The notes under the pieces were generated by a model. The model did not search any database and was not told the DNA's origin. It was given only the letters and a program-made list of their open reading frames with translations. A stretch of 64,000 bases of DNA from Falsiroseomonas ponticola (lineage in GTDB: Bacteria; Pseudomonadota; Alphaproteobacteria; Acetobacterales; Acetobacteraceae), in the NCBI RefSeq assembly GCF_016805305.1, contig NZ_JAERQN010000011.1, positions 174,670-238,669 of the forward strand. The letters run 5' to 3'. A program made the position numbers and the translations under genes. This document shows positions 33,206-41,206 of this stretch, piece after piece; position 1 is the stretch's first letter; every line of letters begins with the position of its first letter.

Positions 33206-33889
33206 CTACCCCAGCCGGGCGGCGGCTTCTTCCGCTTCCGCCCGGCGCTTCGGCGCCATCCGCGCATTCACCGCCTGTACCCGCGCCAGCACCGCGGCGG
33301 GCGCGGTCGCCGCACTCCCGGCCTGGAAGGGCGGCGCCGGCGCGTATTCCAGGCCGAGCTGCACGGCCTGCGCCGCTTCCTCCCCCGCGATCTCCGCCAG
33401 CACGGTCAGCGCGAAGTCGATCCCCGCCGTCACGCCGCCCCCGGTGATGAGGTTGCCGTCCCGCACCACGCGCTCCGCGACGGGGATCGCGCCGAACAGC
33501 GGCAGCAGATCATGCCAGGCCCAATGGGTGGTGGCGCGCTTCCCCTTCAGCAGCCCCGCCGCCCCCAGCACGAAGGCGCCCGTGCAGACGGAGGTGACGT
33601 AGCGCGCCCCCGCCGCCAGCCGCCGCACCTCGGCCAGGAAATCCTGGTCCTGCGCCACCACCGTCGCGCCGCCGCCGCCCGGGATGCAGATCAGGTCGCA
33701 GCGATCGACCGAGGCGATGGGCAGCGTGTCCCCGAAGACGAGGCCATCCGCCGGCACCGCGCCGCCGGCCGGGCTCGCCACCAGCACCTCGCCGCCCGGC
33801 AGGCGGCTCAGGAACTGGTGCGGCCCGGTGAAGTCCAGCTGCGTCATCCCGGGATAGATGACGAAGAGGATCCTGAACCGCTCGCTCAT
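33206..33889 (-). CDS. DJ-1/PfpI family protein, isonitrile-hydratase-like
   Basis: This 227-residue protein has the class I glutamine-amidotransferase-like core with nucleophile C102 in SVCTGAFVLGAAGLL and D19 in TQLDFTGP, which fit isonitrile hydratase (InhA) and related DJ-1 enzymes. In InhA the Cys and a nearby Asp/Thr hydrate the isonitrile to an N-substituted formamide. Substrate is not proven here. The ATG overlaps the TGA of the DUF2891 gene (ATGA), so it is the last gene of the VOC / DUF2891 / DJ-1 operon. Confidence 0.82.
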   Translation of the reverse strand: MSERFRILFVIYPGMTQLDFTGPHQFLSRLPGGEVLVASPAGGAVPADGLVFGDTLPIASVDRCDLICIPGGGGATVVAQDQDFLAEVRRLAAGARYVTSVCTGAFVLGAAGLLKGKRATTHWAWHDLLPLFGAIPVAERVVRDGNLITGGGVTAGIDFALTVLAEIAGEEAAQAVQLGLEYAPAPPFQAGSAATAPAAVLARVQAVNARMAPKRRAEAEEAAARLG

Positions 33890-34902
33890 GCCGTGGTTTC
33901 CCTCACCTCATCCAGCGCCAACAGGCAGAAACTCGCCAGCCAGTGCCCGCCCATGTAGTGGTCGTCGAGATGCGGCATGGACGCGGCCAGGTGCGCTTGC
34001 GCCGTCTCCTCCATCACCGCGCGGCGCATATCCGCGCCGCGCAGCGTCCCCGCCAGGATGCGCCAGCACCAGGCGCGGGACAGGTTCAGCCCGTCCAGAT
34101 GCGCGATCCGCCCATCCGTGCGGTCGCTGACGCGGGCTGGCGTGAACAGCGCGGCCGGCTTCCGCGCGCCGATCCAGGGCAGGAAGCGGTCGAACCAGGG
34201 CGCGAAGCGGTCCGGCGGCAGCAGCCGCGCCAGGCAAGCCGCCTCCATCAGCGTGGGCGAGAGGAAATCCTCGCCGGAAGGCTCCCAGGCCTGCGCATCC
34301 CGGTCCTCCCCATGCCAGCGCCAGGCCGTCTCCCGCATCAGCGCCAGCAGCGCCGGGTCCTGCGCCTCCGCCCAATCGGCGGCCAGCATCAGCGCGAAGG
34401 CGGTGTTGGTGTGCATGCCGGCGCGGGAGGGATAGTCCGCCATCGGCAGGTGCGACCGGAACCGCGCCGCGAAGATGTCCGCCAGCGGCGCCAGCCTGGC
34501 GCCCCAGACGGGGTTCGGCAGCGCATCCAGCTCCGCCTGCAGCTTCAGCAGCCAGGCCCAGCCATAGGGCCGCTCGAAGCCCCGCGAGGAGGGCCGGGCG
34601 AGGTAGGCGCATTCCGCCGCCACCCCCGCCTCCGTGAAGGCCGCGTCGAAGCGCGCCGCGATCGCCCCCGCGCTCGGCAGCCGAGGAAAGCGCCGCAGCA
34701 GCCGCGCCAGCATCCAATGCGCATGCACGCAGGAATGCCAGTCGAAGCTGCCATGGAACACCGGATGCAGGACGGAAGGCGCGACCAGGTCCGCCGGCCC
34801 CGTCAGCACATGGTCCAGCTTCTGCGGCCATTCCTGGCCCACATGGCCCAGCGCGATCCGCGCCAGGCGCTCCGCCAGCGCCTCGTCCAGCCGCTCAGCC
34901 AC
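33886..34902 (-). CDS. DUF2891 domain-containing protein
   Basis: This protein of about 338 residues is rich in Trp/His motifs: DWHSCVHAHWML, GFERPYGWAWLLKLQ, MHTNTAFAL, SPTLMEAACL and the end DDHYMGGHWLASFCLLAL. This matches DUF2891, an alpha/alpha-barrel-type family of unknown function. No ATG fits. GTG at 34902 overlaps the VOC gene stop and is the most economical start; GTG at 34914 is an alternative. Its stop overlaps the DJ-1 ATG. Coupling with a VOC protein and a DJ-1 enzyme suggests a small-molecule degradation or repair operon. Confidence 0.75.
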   Translation of the reverse strand: MAERLDEALAERLARIALGHVGQEWPQKLDHVLTGPADLVAPSVLHPVFHGSFDWHSCVHAHWMLARLLRRFPRLPSAGAIAARFDAAFTEAGVAAECAYLARPSSRGFERPYGWAWLLKLQAELDALPNPVWGARLAPLADIFAARFRSHLPMADYPSRAGMHTNTAFALMLAADWAEAQDPALLALMRETAWRWHGEDRDAQAWEPSGEDFLSPTLMEAACLARLLPPDRFAPWFDRFLPWIGARKPAALFTPARVSDRTDGRIAHLDGLNLSRAWCWRILAGTLRGADMRRAVMEETAQAHLAASMPHLDDHYMGGHWLASFCLLALDEVRETTA

Positions 34903-35323
34903 GGCGCGGCCCACGCCCCTCCGGATAGGGCCAGCGCGGGTCGTTGAATTCCTGGAACTCCAGCAGATAGCCCTCGGGGTCGCGGAAGAAGCAGGAATAG
35001 ACGGTCTTGCCGCCGGAGACATGCGGCGGCCCGTCGAACTCGATGCCCCGCGCCTTGTAGTGTTCGTAGGCGCGCTCGACATCCTCGACCAGGAAGGTGA
35101 ACACCATCCCCTTGGTGCCGAGCGGCCGGCCGGGCTTGTTGCAGACGCCGAGGAACCCCGTCGGGCTCACCTGGAACACCCGGCAGATTCCCTGGTCCAG
35201 CACCTGCTTCAGCCCGATCACGTCGCGGTAGAAGGCGGCCAGCCGGTCCAGGTTCTCCGTGTAGAGCCAGACCACATTCTGCTCGATAAAAATTCCTGCC
35301 CCGTCAGCGGCGTCGGATGCCAT
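34895..35323 (-). CDS. VOC family protein (glyoxalase/dioxygenase fold)
   Basis: This 142-residue vicinal-oxygen-chelate protein has NVVWLYTENLDRLAAFYRDVIGL at the first beta-alpha module and YSCFFRDPEGYLLEFQEFND in the second, as in glyoxalase I, fosfomycin resistance proteins and extradiol dioxygenases. Metal ligands are not fully clear. Three ATGs in a row (35329, 35326, 35323) are candidates; GGAG touches the first and is about 6 nt from the third, so 35323 is chosen. It is the first gene of the three-gene operon and diverges from the peroxiredoxin gene. Confidence 0.85.
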   Translation of the reverse strand: MASDAADGAGIFIEQNVVWLYTENLDRLAAFYRDVIGLKQVLDQGICRVFQVSPTGFLGVCNKPGRPLGTKGMVFTFLVEDVERAYEHYKARGIEFDGPPHVSGGKTVYSCFFRDPEGYLLEFQEFNDPRWPYPEGRGPRRG

Positions 35324-35425
35324 CATCATCTCCTGTGGGCCTCGCCCGTGGAACGCAAGCGGCGTGGCCATGCGTGGGAAGCATGCACGATCCCGCGCGC
35401 AGCCGGAACCGCCCCAACTCCCCCG

Positions 35426-35455
35426 TTGGAACAGCCCCCCGCAATGCCCTTATCC
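35426..35455 (+). promoter_or_regulatory. putative peroxiredoxin promoter (-35 TTGGAA, -10 TTATCC)
   Basis: TTGGAA (35426-35431) and TTATCC (35450-35455) are 18 bp apart, about 70 bp upstream of the peroxiredoxin ATG and just before the tandem hairpins. The match to sigma-70 is partial. Confidence 0.35.
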
Positions 35456-35456
35456 T

Positions 35457-35510
35457 GCCACAAGACGGGCCCGTGCCCGCAGGCCACAAGGCGGGCCCTT
35501 GCCCGCGCAG
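35457..35510 (+). repeat. tandem direct repeat with two hairpins in the peroxiredoxin leader
   Basis: Copy 1 (35457-35482) and copy 2 (35483-35510) both read GCCACAAG(A/G)CGGGCCC(G/T)TGCCCGC. Each folds into a small stem (CGGGC/GCCCG). Copy 2 runs into the Shine-Dalgarno (AGGAG), so folding could affect translation of the peroxiredoxin gene. Confidence 0.5.
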
Positions 35511-35523
35511 GAGACGCAGTCGC

Positions 35524-36153
35524 ATGACCATCCAGCTCGGCCAGGTCGCCCCGGATTTCGAGGCTGAGACCACCCAGGGCACGATCCGCTTCCATGAATG
35601 GCTCGGCTCCTCCTGGGGCGTGCTGTTCAGCCACCCGAAGGACTTCACCCCGGTCTGCACCACCGAACTCGGGGAGACGGCGCGCCTGAAGCCGGAATTC
35701 GATGCCCGCGGCGTGAAGGTCATCGGCCTGTCCGTCGATACGCTCGACCGCCATGCGGGCTGGGACGCCGATATCGCGGATACGCAGGGCACCGCGGTCA
35801 ACTTCCCCATGATCGCGGATCCCGAGAAGAAGGTCGCCGCGCTCTACGGCATGGTGCATCCGGAAGCCGATCCCGCCATCACCGTCCGCACCGTCTTCGT
35901 CATCGATCCGAACAAGAAGGTGCGGCTGTTCATGGTCTATCCGCCCAGCACGGGCCGGAACTTCGACGAGATCATCCGCGTGATCGACAGCCTGCAGCTG
36001 ACCGACCGCGCCAAGGTGGCGACGCCGGTGAACTGGCGGCCGGGCGGCAAGGCCATCATCCCGCCCGCCATCAGCGACGAACAGGCCAAGGGCCTTTTCC
36101 CGCAGGGCTGGAAGACGGACCGCCCCTATCTGCGTTGGGTGGATGTGAAGTAG
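35524..36153 (+). CDS. 1-Cys peroxiredoxin (Prdx6/AhpC-like)
   Basis: This 209-residue peroxiredoxin has the peroxidatic Cys C45 in HPKDFTPVCTTELG. It has no resolving Cys in the usual place, which fits 1-Cys peroxiredoxins that rely on an external thiol. It detoxifies hydrogen peroxide and organic hydroperoxides in the cytoplasm. The ATG has GGAG at about 9 nt. It starts a run with cysteine synthase and serine acetyltransferase genes on the same strand, possibly tying peroxide defence to cysteine supply. Confidence 0.92.
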   Translation: MTIQLGQVAPDFEAETTQGTIRFHEWLGSSWGVLFSHPKDFTPVCTTELGETARLKPEFDARGVKVIGLSVDTLDRHAGWDADIADTQGTAVNFPMIADPEKKVAALYGMVHPEADPAITVRTVFVIDPNKKVRLFMVYPPSTGRNFDEIIRVIDSLQLTDRAKVATPVNWRPGGKAIIPPAISDEQAKGLFPQGWKTDRPYLRWVDVK

Positions 36154-36168
36154 GGAAGGGGACCGGTC

Positions 36169-37188
36169 ATGGACGGGGGCGCAGCGCAAACCGGCGTGGC
36201 TGACGGCTTCTGGGGCGCGGTCGGCCGCACGCCCCTGATCCGCCTGAAGCGCGCCTCCGCCGCCACGGGGTGCGAGATCCTCGGCAAGGCGGAATTCATG
36301 AACCCGGGCGGCAGCGTGAAGGACCGCGCGGCGCTCGGCATCCTGCAGGATGCCGTGGCGCGCGGCCAGCTGGTGCCCGGCCAGCCCGGCACGATCGTGG
36401 AAGGCACGGCCGGCAATACCGGCATCGGCATCGCACTCGCCGCCAATGCCATGGGCTGGCGCAGCGTGATCGTGGTGCCGGAGACGCAGTCGAGGGAGAA
36501 GCTCGACTACCTCCGCATGATCGGCGCCGACCTCCGCCTGGTCGCCCCCAAGCCCTTCAGCGATCCCGGCAACTACGTCCATGTCTCGAAGCGCCTGGCG
36601 GAGGAGATGGGTGCGGTCTGGGCCAACCAGTTCGACAACCAGGCGAACGCGGCGGCGCATGAGGCGACCACGGGGCCGGAGATCTGGGACCAGACCGGCG
36701 GCCGCATCGATGCCTTCACCTGCGCCTGCGGCACCGGCGGCACGCTGGCCGGCGTGGCCCGCGCGCTGAAGGCGCGCAACGCGAAGCTCCGCATCACCCT
36801 GGCCGATCCGGATGGCAGCGCGCTCGCCTCCTGGGTCCGCACCGGCACCTTCAAGGCGGAAGGCAATTCGATCACGGAAGGCATCGGCCAGGCCGCCCGC
36901 GCCCCCGGCAACCTCGCCGCCGCGCGGGACTTCATCGATGACGCCGTGAATGTCAGCGATGCGGAGGCGCTGGCGGAGGTCTTCGACCTGCAGATGCATG
37001 AAGGCATTTCCGTCGGCGGCAGCGCCGGCCTCAACGTCGCCGCCGCCATCAAGGTGGCCCGCGACCTCGGCCCGGGCCACACGGTGGTGACCATCCTTTG
37101 CGACGGCGCCGCGCGCTACCAGTCGAAGCTCTTCAACCCGGACTTCCTGCGCGAACGCGGCCTGCCCGTGCCGTCCTGGCTGGAGTAG
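36169..37188 (+). CDS. cysK: cysteine synthase A
   Basis: This 339-residue PLP enzyme has K51 in NPGGSVKDRA, VEGTAGNTGIGIAL as the substrate loop, CGTGGTLAGVARAL for phosphate binding, and SVGGSAGLNVAAA. It makes cysteine from O-acetylserine and sulfide, and here the cysE gene follows 7 bp later, so both steps lie in one operon. GGAAGGGG lies about 8 nt before the ATG. Some relatives use other sulfur donors or cysteate; this has not been resolved. Confidence 0.9.
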   Translation: MDGGAAQTGVADGFWGAVGRTPLIRLKRASAATGCEILGKAEFMNPGGSVKDRAALGILQDAVARGQLVPGQPGTIVEGTAGNTGIGIALAANAMGWRSVIVVPETQSREKLDYLRMIGADLRLVAPKPFSDPGNYVHVSKRLAEEMGAVWANQFDNQANAAAHEATTGPEIWDQTGGRIDAFTCACGTGGTLAGVARALKARNAKLRITLADPDGSALASWVRTGTFKAEGNSITEGIGQAARAPGNLAAARDFIDDAVNVSDAEALAEVFDLQMHEGISVGGSAGLNVAAAIKVARDLGPGHTVVTILCDGAARYQSKLFNPDFLRERGLPVPSWLE

Positions 37189-37195
37189 CGCGGCC

Positions 37196-37855
37196 ATGGC
37201 GCTCGAAATCGTCGAACTCGCCCGCACCATCCGCGAACGCGATCCCGCGCGGCCGGGATGGCTGGAGGCGATGCTCTGCTATGCCGGCCTGCACGCCGTG
37301 CTGTGGCACCGCCTGTCCCATGCGCTGTGGCGGATGGGGCTGCGCGGCGTCGCGCGGCTCTCCTCCCACATCGCTCGCTTCCTGACGGGCATCGAGATCC
37401 ATCCCGGCGCCACCATCGGCCGCCGCCTCTTCATCGACCACGGCATGGGCGTGGTGATCGGGGAGACGGCGGAGGTCGGCGACGACGTGCTGATCTACCA
37501 CTCCGTGACGCTCGGCGGCCTGTCCGGCCAGCCCGGCAAGCGGCACCCGACGATCGGGGACAAGGTGACGATCGGCGCCGGCGCGCAGGTGCTGGGCCCG
37601 ATCCGCATCGGCCGCGGCGCCCGCGTCGGCGCCAATGCCGTGGTCGTGGCGGATGTGACGCCGGGCTGCACCGTCGTCGGCATCCCCGCCCGCCCGCCCC
37701 GCGGCCAGCCCTGCCAGGACCCCTCCATCGGCTACGGCCTCGGCACGGCGGATGAGGACCCCGTGGGCGAACAGCTCGCGGCCATGCGGGCGGAAATCGC
37801 GCTGCTGCGCGCGGAACTCGGCGCGTTGAGGAACGCGCAGCGGGAGGGGGTGTAG
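37196..37855 (+). CDS. cysE: serine O-acetyltransferase
   Basis: This 219-residue left-handed beta-helix acyltransferase has the serine-acetyltransferase N-terminal helix region (LHAVLWHRLSHALWRMG) and the hexapeptide repeats GTIGRRLFIDHGMGVVIGETAEVGDDVLIYHSVTLGG, including the catalytic-type His in DHG and YHSV. It makes O-acetylserine for cysteine synthase. The protein is shorter than the E. coli CysE. It lies 7 bp after cysK and is followed by a hairpin pair acting as a likely terminator. Confidence 0.92.
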   Translation: MALEIVELARTIRERDPARPGWLEAMLCYAGLHAVLWHRLSHALWRMGLRGVARLSSHIARFLTGIEIHPGATIGRRLFIDHGMGVVIGETAEVGDDVLIYHSVTLGGLSGQPGKRHPTIGDKVTIGAGAQVLGPIRIGRGARVGANAVVVADVTPGCTVVGIPARPPRGQPCQDPSIGYGLGTADEDPVGEQLAAMRAEIALLRAELGALRNAQREGV

Positions 37856-37861
37856 TGGCTC

Positions 37862-37917
37862 AAAGGGGGAGCTCTGCTCCCCCTTTACCCCCTCGCCAGG
37901 GTCCAAGGGGACCCTGG
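37862..37917 (+). repeat. paired-hairpin intergenic repeat, copy 2 / cysE terminator
   Basis: AAAGGGGGAGC (37862-37872) and GCTCCCCCTTT (37876-37886) form a perfect 11-bp stem with a TCT loop. CCAGGGTCC (37896-37904) and GGACCCTGG (37909-37917) form a perfect 9-bp stem with loop AAGG, followed by ACCGCCAGCC. It closely parallels 16271-16343 and probably ends cysE transcription. Confidence 0.6.
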
Positions 37918-37978
37918 ACCGCCAGCCATTGAGAAGTAACATGACCAGCACCGAGACCATGATGCCGATGGGAGCCGC

Positions 37979-38695
37979 ATGATCGATCAGCGCCGGCCAG
38001 CCGACCCAGGTCGCGATTGGCTCGCGCAGGTGCGGCGCGCAAGGAACATCACGCAATGTGGGTACTGGGTGCTGAATGCCAGTGCCAACTACCGCTGGCG
38101 AGGCATCGATTGGGTGAATGACCCCCAACATGAGCAGGTCATGGACCCGGTGTCCGGCGTGACTCCTGACGTCGGGAGTCTCTACGGCGCCGGCAGGGGC
38201 TTCGGCTATTTCAAGGGCCGCCCGCCGCCACGCTTTCGCGTGGCGTATACCGAGGCCTCCAAGCTCGGCCAAGCGACCTACTTCGCTGGCCCAAGCTGGA
38301 TCATCTGCTCGCGGTCGCTGGCGGAGTTCCTGCGCGAATGGCAGCCCGATGGGATCGACATCTTGCCGATCGAGGTCGAGTTGAAGGGCGGTCACATCGT
38401 GCCGGCGGGTGAATACGCCTTCGTCGATGCCACCCTGCGGGCACCCGCCATCGACGCGGAGGCCATGAACCTCACAGTCGTCACAATCGCCGGCCTGCCG
38501 GGCTCCCGACGGTATCAACCCGACATCCGGCGTCCGTACATCCTGCGCAAGGATATCCCCGCGACGGCGCGCATATTCAGGGATCACGTCGAGCGTTACT
38601 CGATCTTCGTGTCTGATGTCGTGTTCAAGGCCTACCGGAAGCAGCGACTGTCGCGACGATTGCGTTGGCGAGACCCCTCCACGACGACGTTCTGA
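37979..38695 (+). CDS. Imm11-like (DUF1629) immunity protein candidate
   Basis: This 238-residue protein has SRSLAEFLREWQPDGIDILP in the middle and the C-terminal segment RIFRDHVERYSIFVSDVVFKAYRKQ. That IFRDH...VSD pattern resembles the Imm11/DUF1629 family found as immunity proteins in polymorphic toxin systems. The match is from memory of the family and not strong. GGGAG precedes the ATG by about 4-5 nt. Base composition is visibly less GC-rich than in the neighbours. No cognate toxin gene is adjacent, so it may be an orphan. Confidence 0.45.
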   Translation: MIDQRRPADPGRDWLAQVRRARNITQCGYWVLNASANYRWRGIDWVNDPQHEQVMDPVSGVTPDVGSLYGAGRGFGYFKGRPPPRFRVAYTEASKLGQATYFAGPSWIICSRSLAEFLREWQPDGIDILPIEVELKGGHIVPAGEYAFVDATLRAPAIDAEAMNLTVVTIAGLPGSRRYQPDIRRPYILRKDIPATARIFRDHVERYSIFVSDVVFKAYRKQRLSRRLRWRDPSTTTF

Positions 38696-38887
38696 GGCTG
38701 ACCATCACGCGACGTCCCCTGTCGCTGTTGCCGATTGCTGGCGACGAGGCGGTGACCCACATTCCCGAGGCTTGGCCGATCATCGAGCGTTTCGCTGCGT
38801 CGCTCCATGCGATCGTCCACGCGGCCCGCATCCGATGCGAGCGGACACCGCCGCCCTGCACACGTCACGCAAGCGCGCGCGAAAGCG

Positions 38888-40165
38888 TCAGTCCCTTATC
38901 ACACTTGCCAGTCGATCCCGAATGGCGCGCCGCGCGGAAGCATCCCGCGTGCCGCGCAGTGCCGCGGCCGCGGCCAGATCGGCATGCCGCGCCAGCACCG
39001 CGCGGCGCCCGGAATCCGGCTCCACCGCTGCCACCGCCGCCAGCACCTCCAGCATCCGGATCATCACCGCGGGCTGGCCCGAGGCAGCCTGGCGCAGCAT
39101 GTGGAACATCGCATCGGCCAGGCCCGCGTAATCCGTCGCCGGCCGCACCAGCCGCACGGTGCCGTCGCGCGGGAATACCCCATCGGGCAGGTGCCGCCCC
39201 GCCAGCCCGGCCAGCGTCGCGCCCAGCCGGTCCAGCACGCCGATGGCGGTGAAGGGATCGTTGATGCCCGGTGACAGCGCGCGCAACGCGATTTCCACCA
39301 GCTGCCGCACGGCGTATTCCAGGTCCTGCTCCACGCTCCGGGCCTGGCCGAGCACCATCGCCTCCGCCAGCGCCGCCTGCGCCTCCTCCCGTATCCCCGG
39401 CGGGCTGACCCGCCCCACGACGCTGCCCGGCAGCACGAACCCGCCCGCCCGCACGTCGAGGTGCAGCACAGCCCCGCAGCCCGCGGCCCAATCCGCCAGG
39501 GACGCATCGTCCAGCACCCGCAGGTAGCCGCTGCCCGGCGCGCGCAGCGGCGCGGCATCGGGCGCGGGCCCGGGCGCCGCCCCGGGGCCCGCCCCATCCC
39601 CGCAGGCCTTGTCCAGGGCCTGGTCAAGCTCCGCCGCCACCAGCGCCACCACCCGGTCCACGCTGATGGAGGCCGCGACATGGTGCAGGAACCAGATCAG
39701 CACGCCGATGCAGCCGAACCCCATCAGCAGCCCGACGGAGACGGCGAGCTGCGGCACGAAGCCGCCGCCATCCCCCTCATGCACCGACCGCAGCGCCACC
39801 AGCGAAAAGGCGAAGGTCGCGACCAGCGCGCCCAGCGCATACTGGTTGCCCGCATCGCTGGTGAAGTTGCGCAGCAGCCGCGGCCCCATCTGGTTCGACG
39901 CCAGCGTCAGCGCCGCCACGGTGATGGAGAAGGTGGTCCCCGCCACCCCGATGGTCGCGCTCGCCAGCACCCCCAGCACGTCCCGCGCCCCCGCCGCGGC
40001 GCCGCCATAGACCAGGTCATCGAGCCCGGCGGGCAGGGTGACCGCGCCCTCCAGCCGCACCAGCGCCTGCGCCAGCAGGATGGCCGACGCGGTCATCACC
40101 GCGGGGCGAAGCCAGAAGGCGGCGCGGAGATCCGCCCACCCTTGCCGCAACCGCGCCGCCGTCAC
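38888..40165 (-). CDS. DUF2254 membrane protein
   Basis: This protein of about 425 residues has an N-terminal membrane portion with several helices (roughly residues 25-200), including FSITVAALTLASNQMGPRLL and VATFAFSLVALRSV. The cytoplasmic C-terminal half contains LHLDVRAGGFVLPGS and LRALSPGINDPFTA, typical of DUF2254. The family is unassigned, though it is often suggested to be channel- or transporter-like. GTG at 40165 with GGGAG at about 8 nt is preferred to the ATG at 40210. It has no obvious operon partner. Confidence 0.8.
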   Translation of the reverse strand: MTAARLRQGWADLRAAFWLRPAVMTASAILLAQALVRLEGAVTLPAGLDDLVYGGAAAGARDVLGVLASATIGVAGTTFSITVAALTLASNQMGPRLLRNFTSDAGNQYALGALVATFAFSLVALRSVHEGDGGGFVPQLAVSVGLLMGFGCIGVLIWFLHHVAASISVDRVVALVAAELDQALDKACGDGAGPGAAPGPAPDAAPLRAPGSGYLRVLDDASLADWAAGCGAVLHLDVRAGGFVLPGSVVGRVSPPGIREEAQAALAEAMVLGQARSVEQDLEYAVRQLVEIALRALSPGINDPFTAIGVLDRLGATLAGLAGRHLPDGVFPRDGTVRLVRPATDYAGLADAMFHMLRQAASGQPAVMIRMLEVLAAVAAVEPDSGRRAVLARHADLAAAAALRGTRDASARRAIRDRLASVIRD

Positions 40166-40261
40166 CCCGCCGCTCCCCCGCGCCACCCGGGGGCCGCAAC
40201 GGCCCGGCACGGCGCCGGTTCACCGCGGCCAAAGCGGGAGGGCGCCGGCGGGCGAGGCGCG

Positions 40262-40615
40262 CTACCGGCAGGCCACCGCGACGTTGCCGGAAGGCTCCTG
40301 CCGCGCCGTGCAGGCCTCCACCCGCGCGGCGAGTTCGACATCCGTGGCCGCCCCGCTGCGGTACTTGCAGCGGATGGTGACGGTGCGCCCCTCGGCATAG
40401 ATCGGGCCGAGGGTGAAGACGCTCGCCCCCGCCCGCCTGCCATCCGGCATCAGATAGGCCAGGTCGGCCGGCGGCCCATCGAAGACGTCGATGGCCTGCA
40501 CCGGATCGCCCGCGCGGGCCGGGCAGGCGGAGGGGGCCTGCGCCACGGCCGGCGCGGCCAGCGACGCCGCCAGCGGCAGCGCGGCGGCCAGGCGCCTACA
40601 GCGGCTCCACGACAT
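40262..40615 (-). CDS. STY0301-like periplasmic protein, probable Tai2-type immunity protein
   Basis: This 117-residue protein has an N-terminal signal peptide (RRLAAALPLAASLAAPAVA) and a mature part with VFDGPPADLAYLMPDG and TIRCKYRSGA plus Cys residues that may pair in the periplasm. The pattern is like the STY0301 family found next to BPSL0067-type amidases. I infer a periplasmic immunity role. Its start overlaps the end of the amidase gene by about 20 bp, so they are coupled. ATG at 40615 has GGGGA at 8 nt; ATG at 40624 is an alternative. The name match is from memory and needs a profile search. Confidence 0.6.
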   Translation of the reverse strand: MSWSRCRRLAAALPLAASLAAPAVAQAPSACPARAGDPVQAIDVFDGPPADLAYLMPDGRRAGASVFTLGPIYAEGRTVTIRCKYRSGAATDVELAARVEACTARQEPSGNVAVACR

Positions 40616-41042
40616 GGAAGCCATCCCCGCGGTTGGACACGCCGGTCCCGGTCCAGCGGATGAGGCGCGGGCCGATCGCCTTGGGGTTCGTCCCGGTGAC
40701 CCACTGGTCATAGACATGGATGCCCTGGGTGTCCTTCTTCACGAAGATGGCGGCGTGCCCTTCGTAGCGGCCCTGCGCGTTGAAGGTCGCGATCACGGTT
40801 CCGTCCGCGATCTCCGTCGCCTCCTTCACCAGCGCGCCCTTCTTCCACTGCGCCGTGCTGACCGGCAGGGTGGAGCAGGCGCGCGTCACGAAGGACACGC
40901 ATTGCCCGCAGAAATCCGGCCCGCTCCGCTTCGCCAGCGGCGGCACCGTGTCATAGGGCTTGAGGGGCGAGGTCCGCGTGCAGACCCACTTCCCCACCGG
41001 GGCGTTCAGGTTCTTCGTGTAGCCGGTGGCGATGAACGGCAT
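40596..41042 (-). CDS. BPSL0067/Tae2-like peptidoglycan amidase effector
   Basis: This 148-residue protein of the NlpC/P60-like fold has catalytic-type C48 in FCGQCVSFVTRAC, H96 in EGHAAIFVKK and D112 in YDQWV. The motifs GTVIATFNAQGRYEGHAA and GIHVYDQW match the BPSL0067 family, which corresponds to the Tae2 class of type VI secretion amidase effectors that cut peptidoglycan cross-links. It has no signal peptide, consistent with a T6SS cargo. AGGAG lies 9 nt before the ATG at 41042. The immunity-like gene follows with overlap. No T6SS structural genes are in the window, so delivery is not shown. Confidence 0.75.
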   Translation of the reverse strand: MPFIATGYTKNLNAPVGKWVCTRTSPLKPYDTVPPLAKRSGPDFCGQCVSFVTRACSTLPVSTAQWKKGALVKEATEIADGTVIATFNAQGRYEGHAAIFVKKDTQGIHVYDQWVTGTNPKAIGPRLIRWTGTGVSNRGDGFHVVEPL

Positions 41043-41206
41043 GGGCGACCACTCCTGGGATGGATCCGCATGGGGAGGGGCAGGGACCTGACCCCGTGAT
41101 GGCATCGTTTTTCCCCCGCTCTGTCCAGGCCCATTCCCCCGGCTTGACCCCATCGCCCGCCCGCCCGACCCTGCGCCGGCACGGGGGAAACCGCCAAGGG
41201 GAACCA

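Noticed and set aside
37133..38587. 484-codon minus-strand frame across cysE and the Imm11-like gene
   Set aside because: It is antisense to a clear serine acetyltransferase and is low in complexity; no domain was seen.
38665..39252. 195-codon plus-strand frame after the Imm11-like gene
   Set aside because: The first part, up to about 38870, might be a decayed fragment, but no family was recognised and the rest is antisense to the DUF2254 gene.
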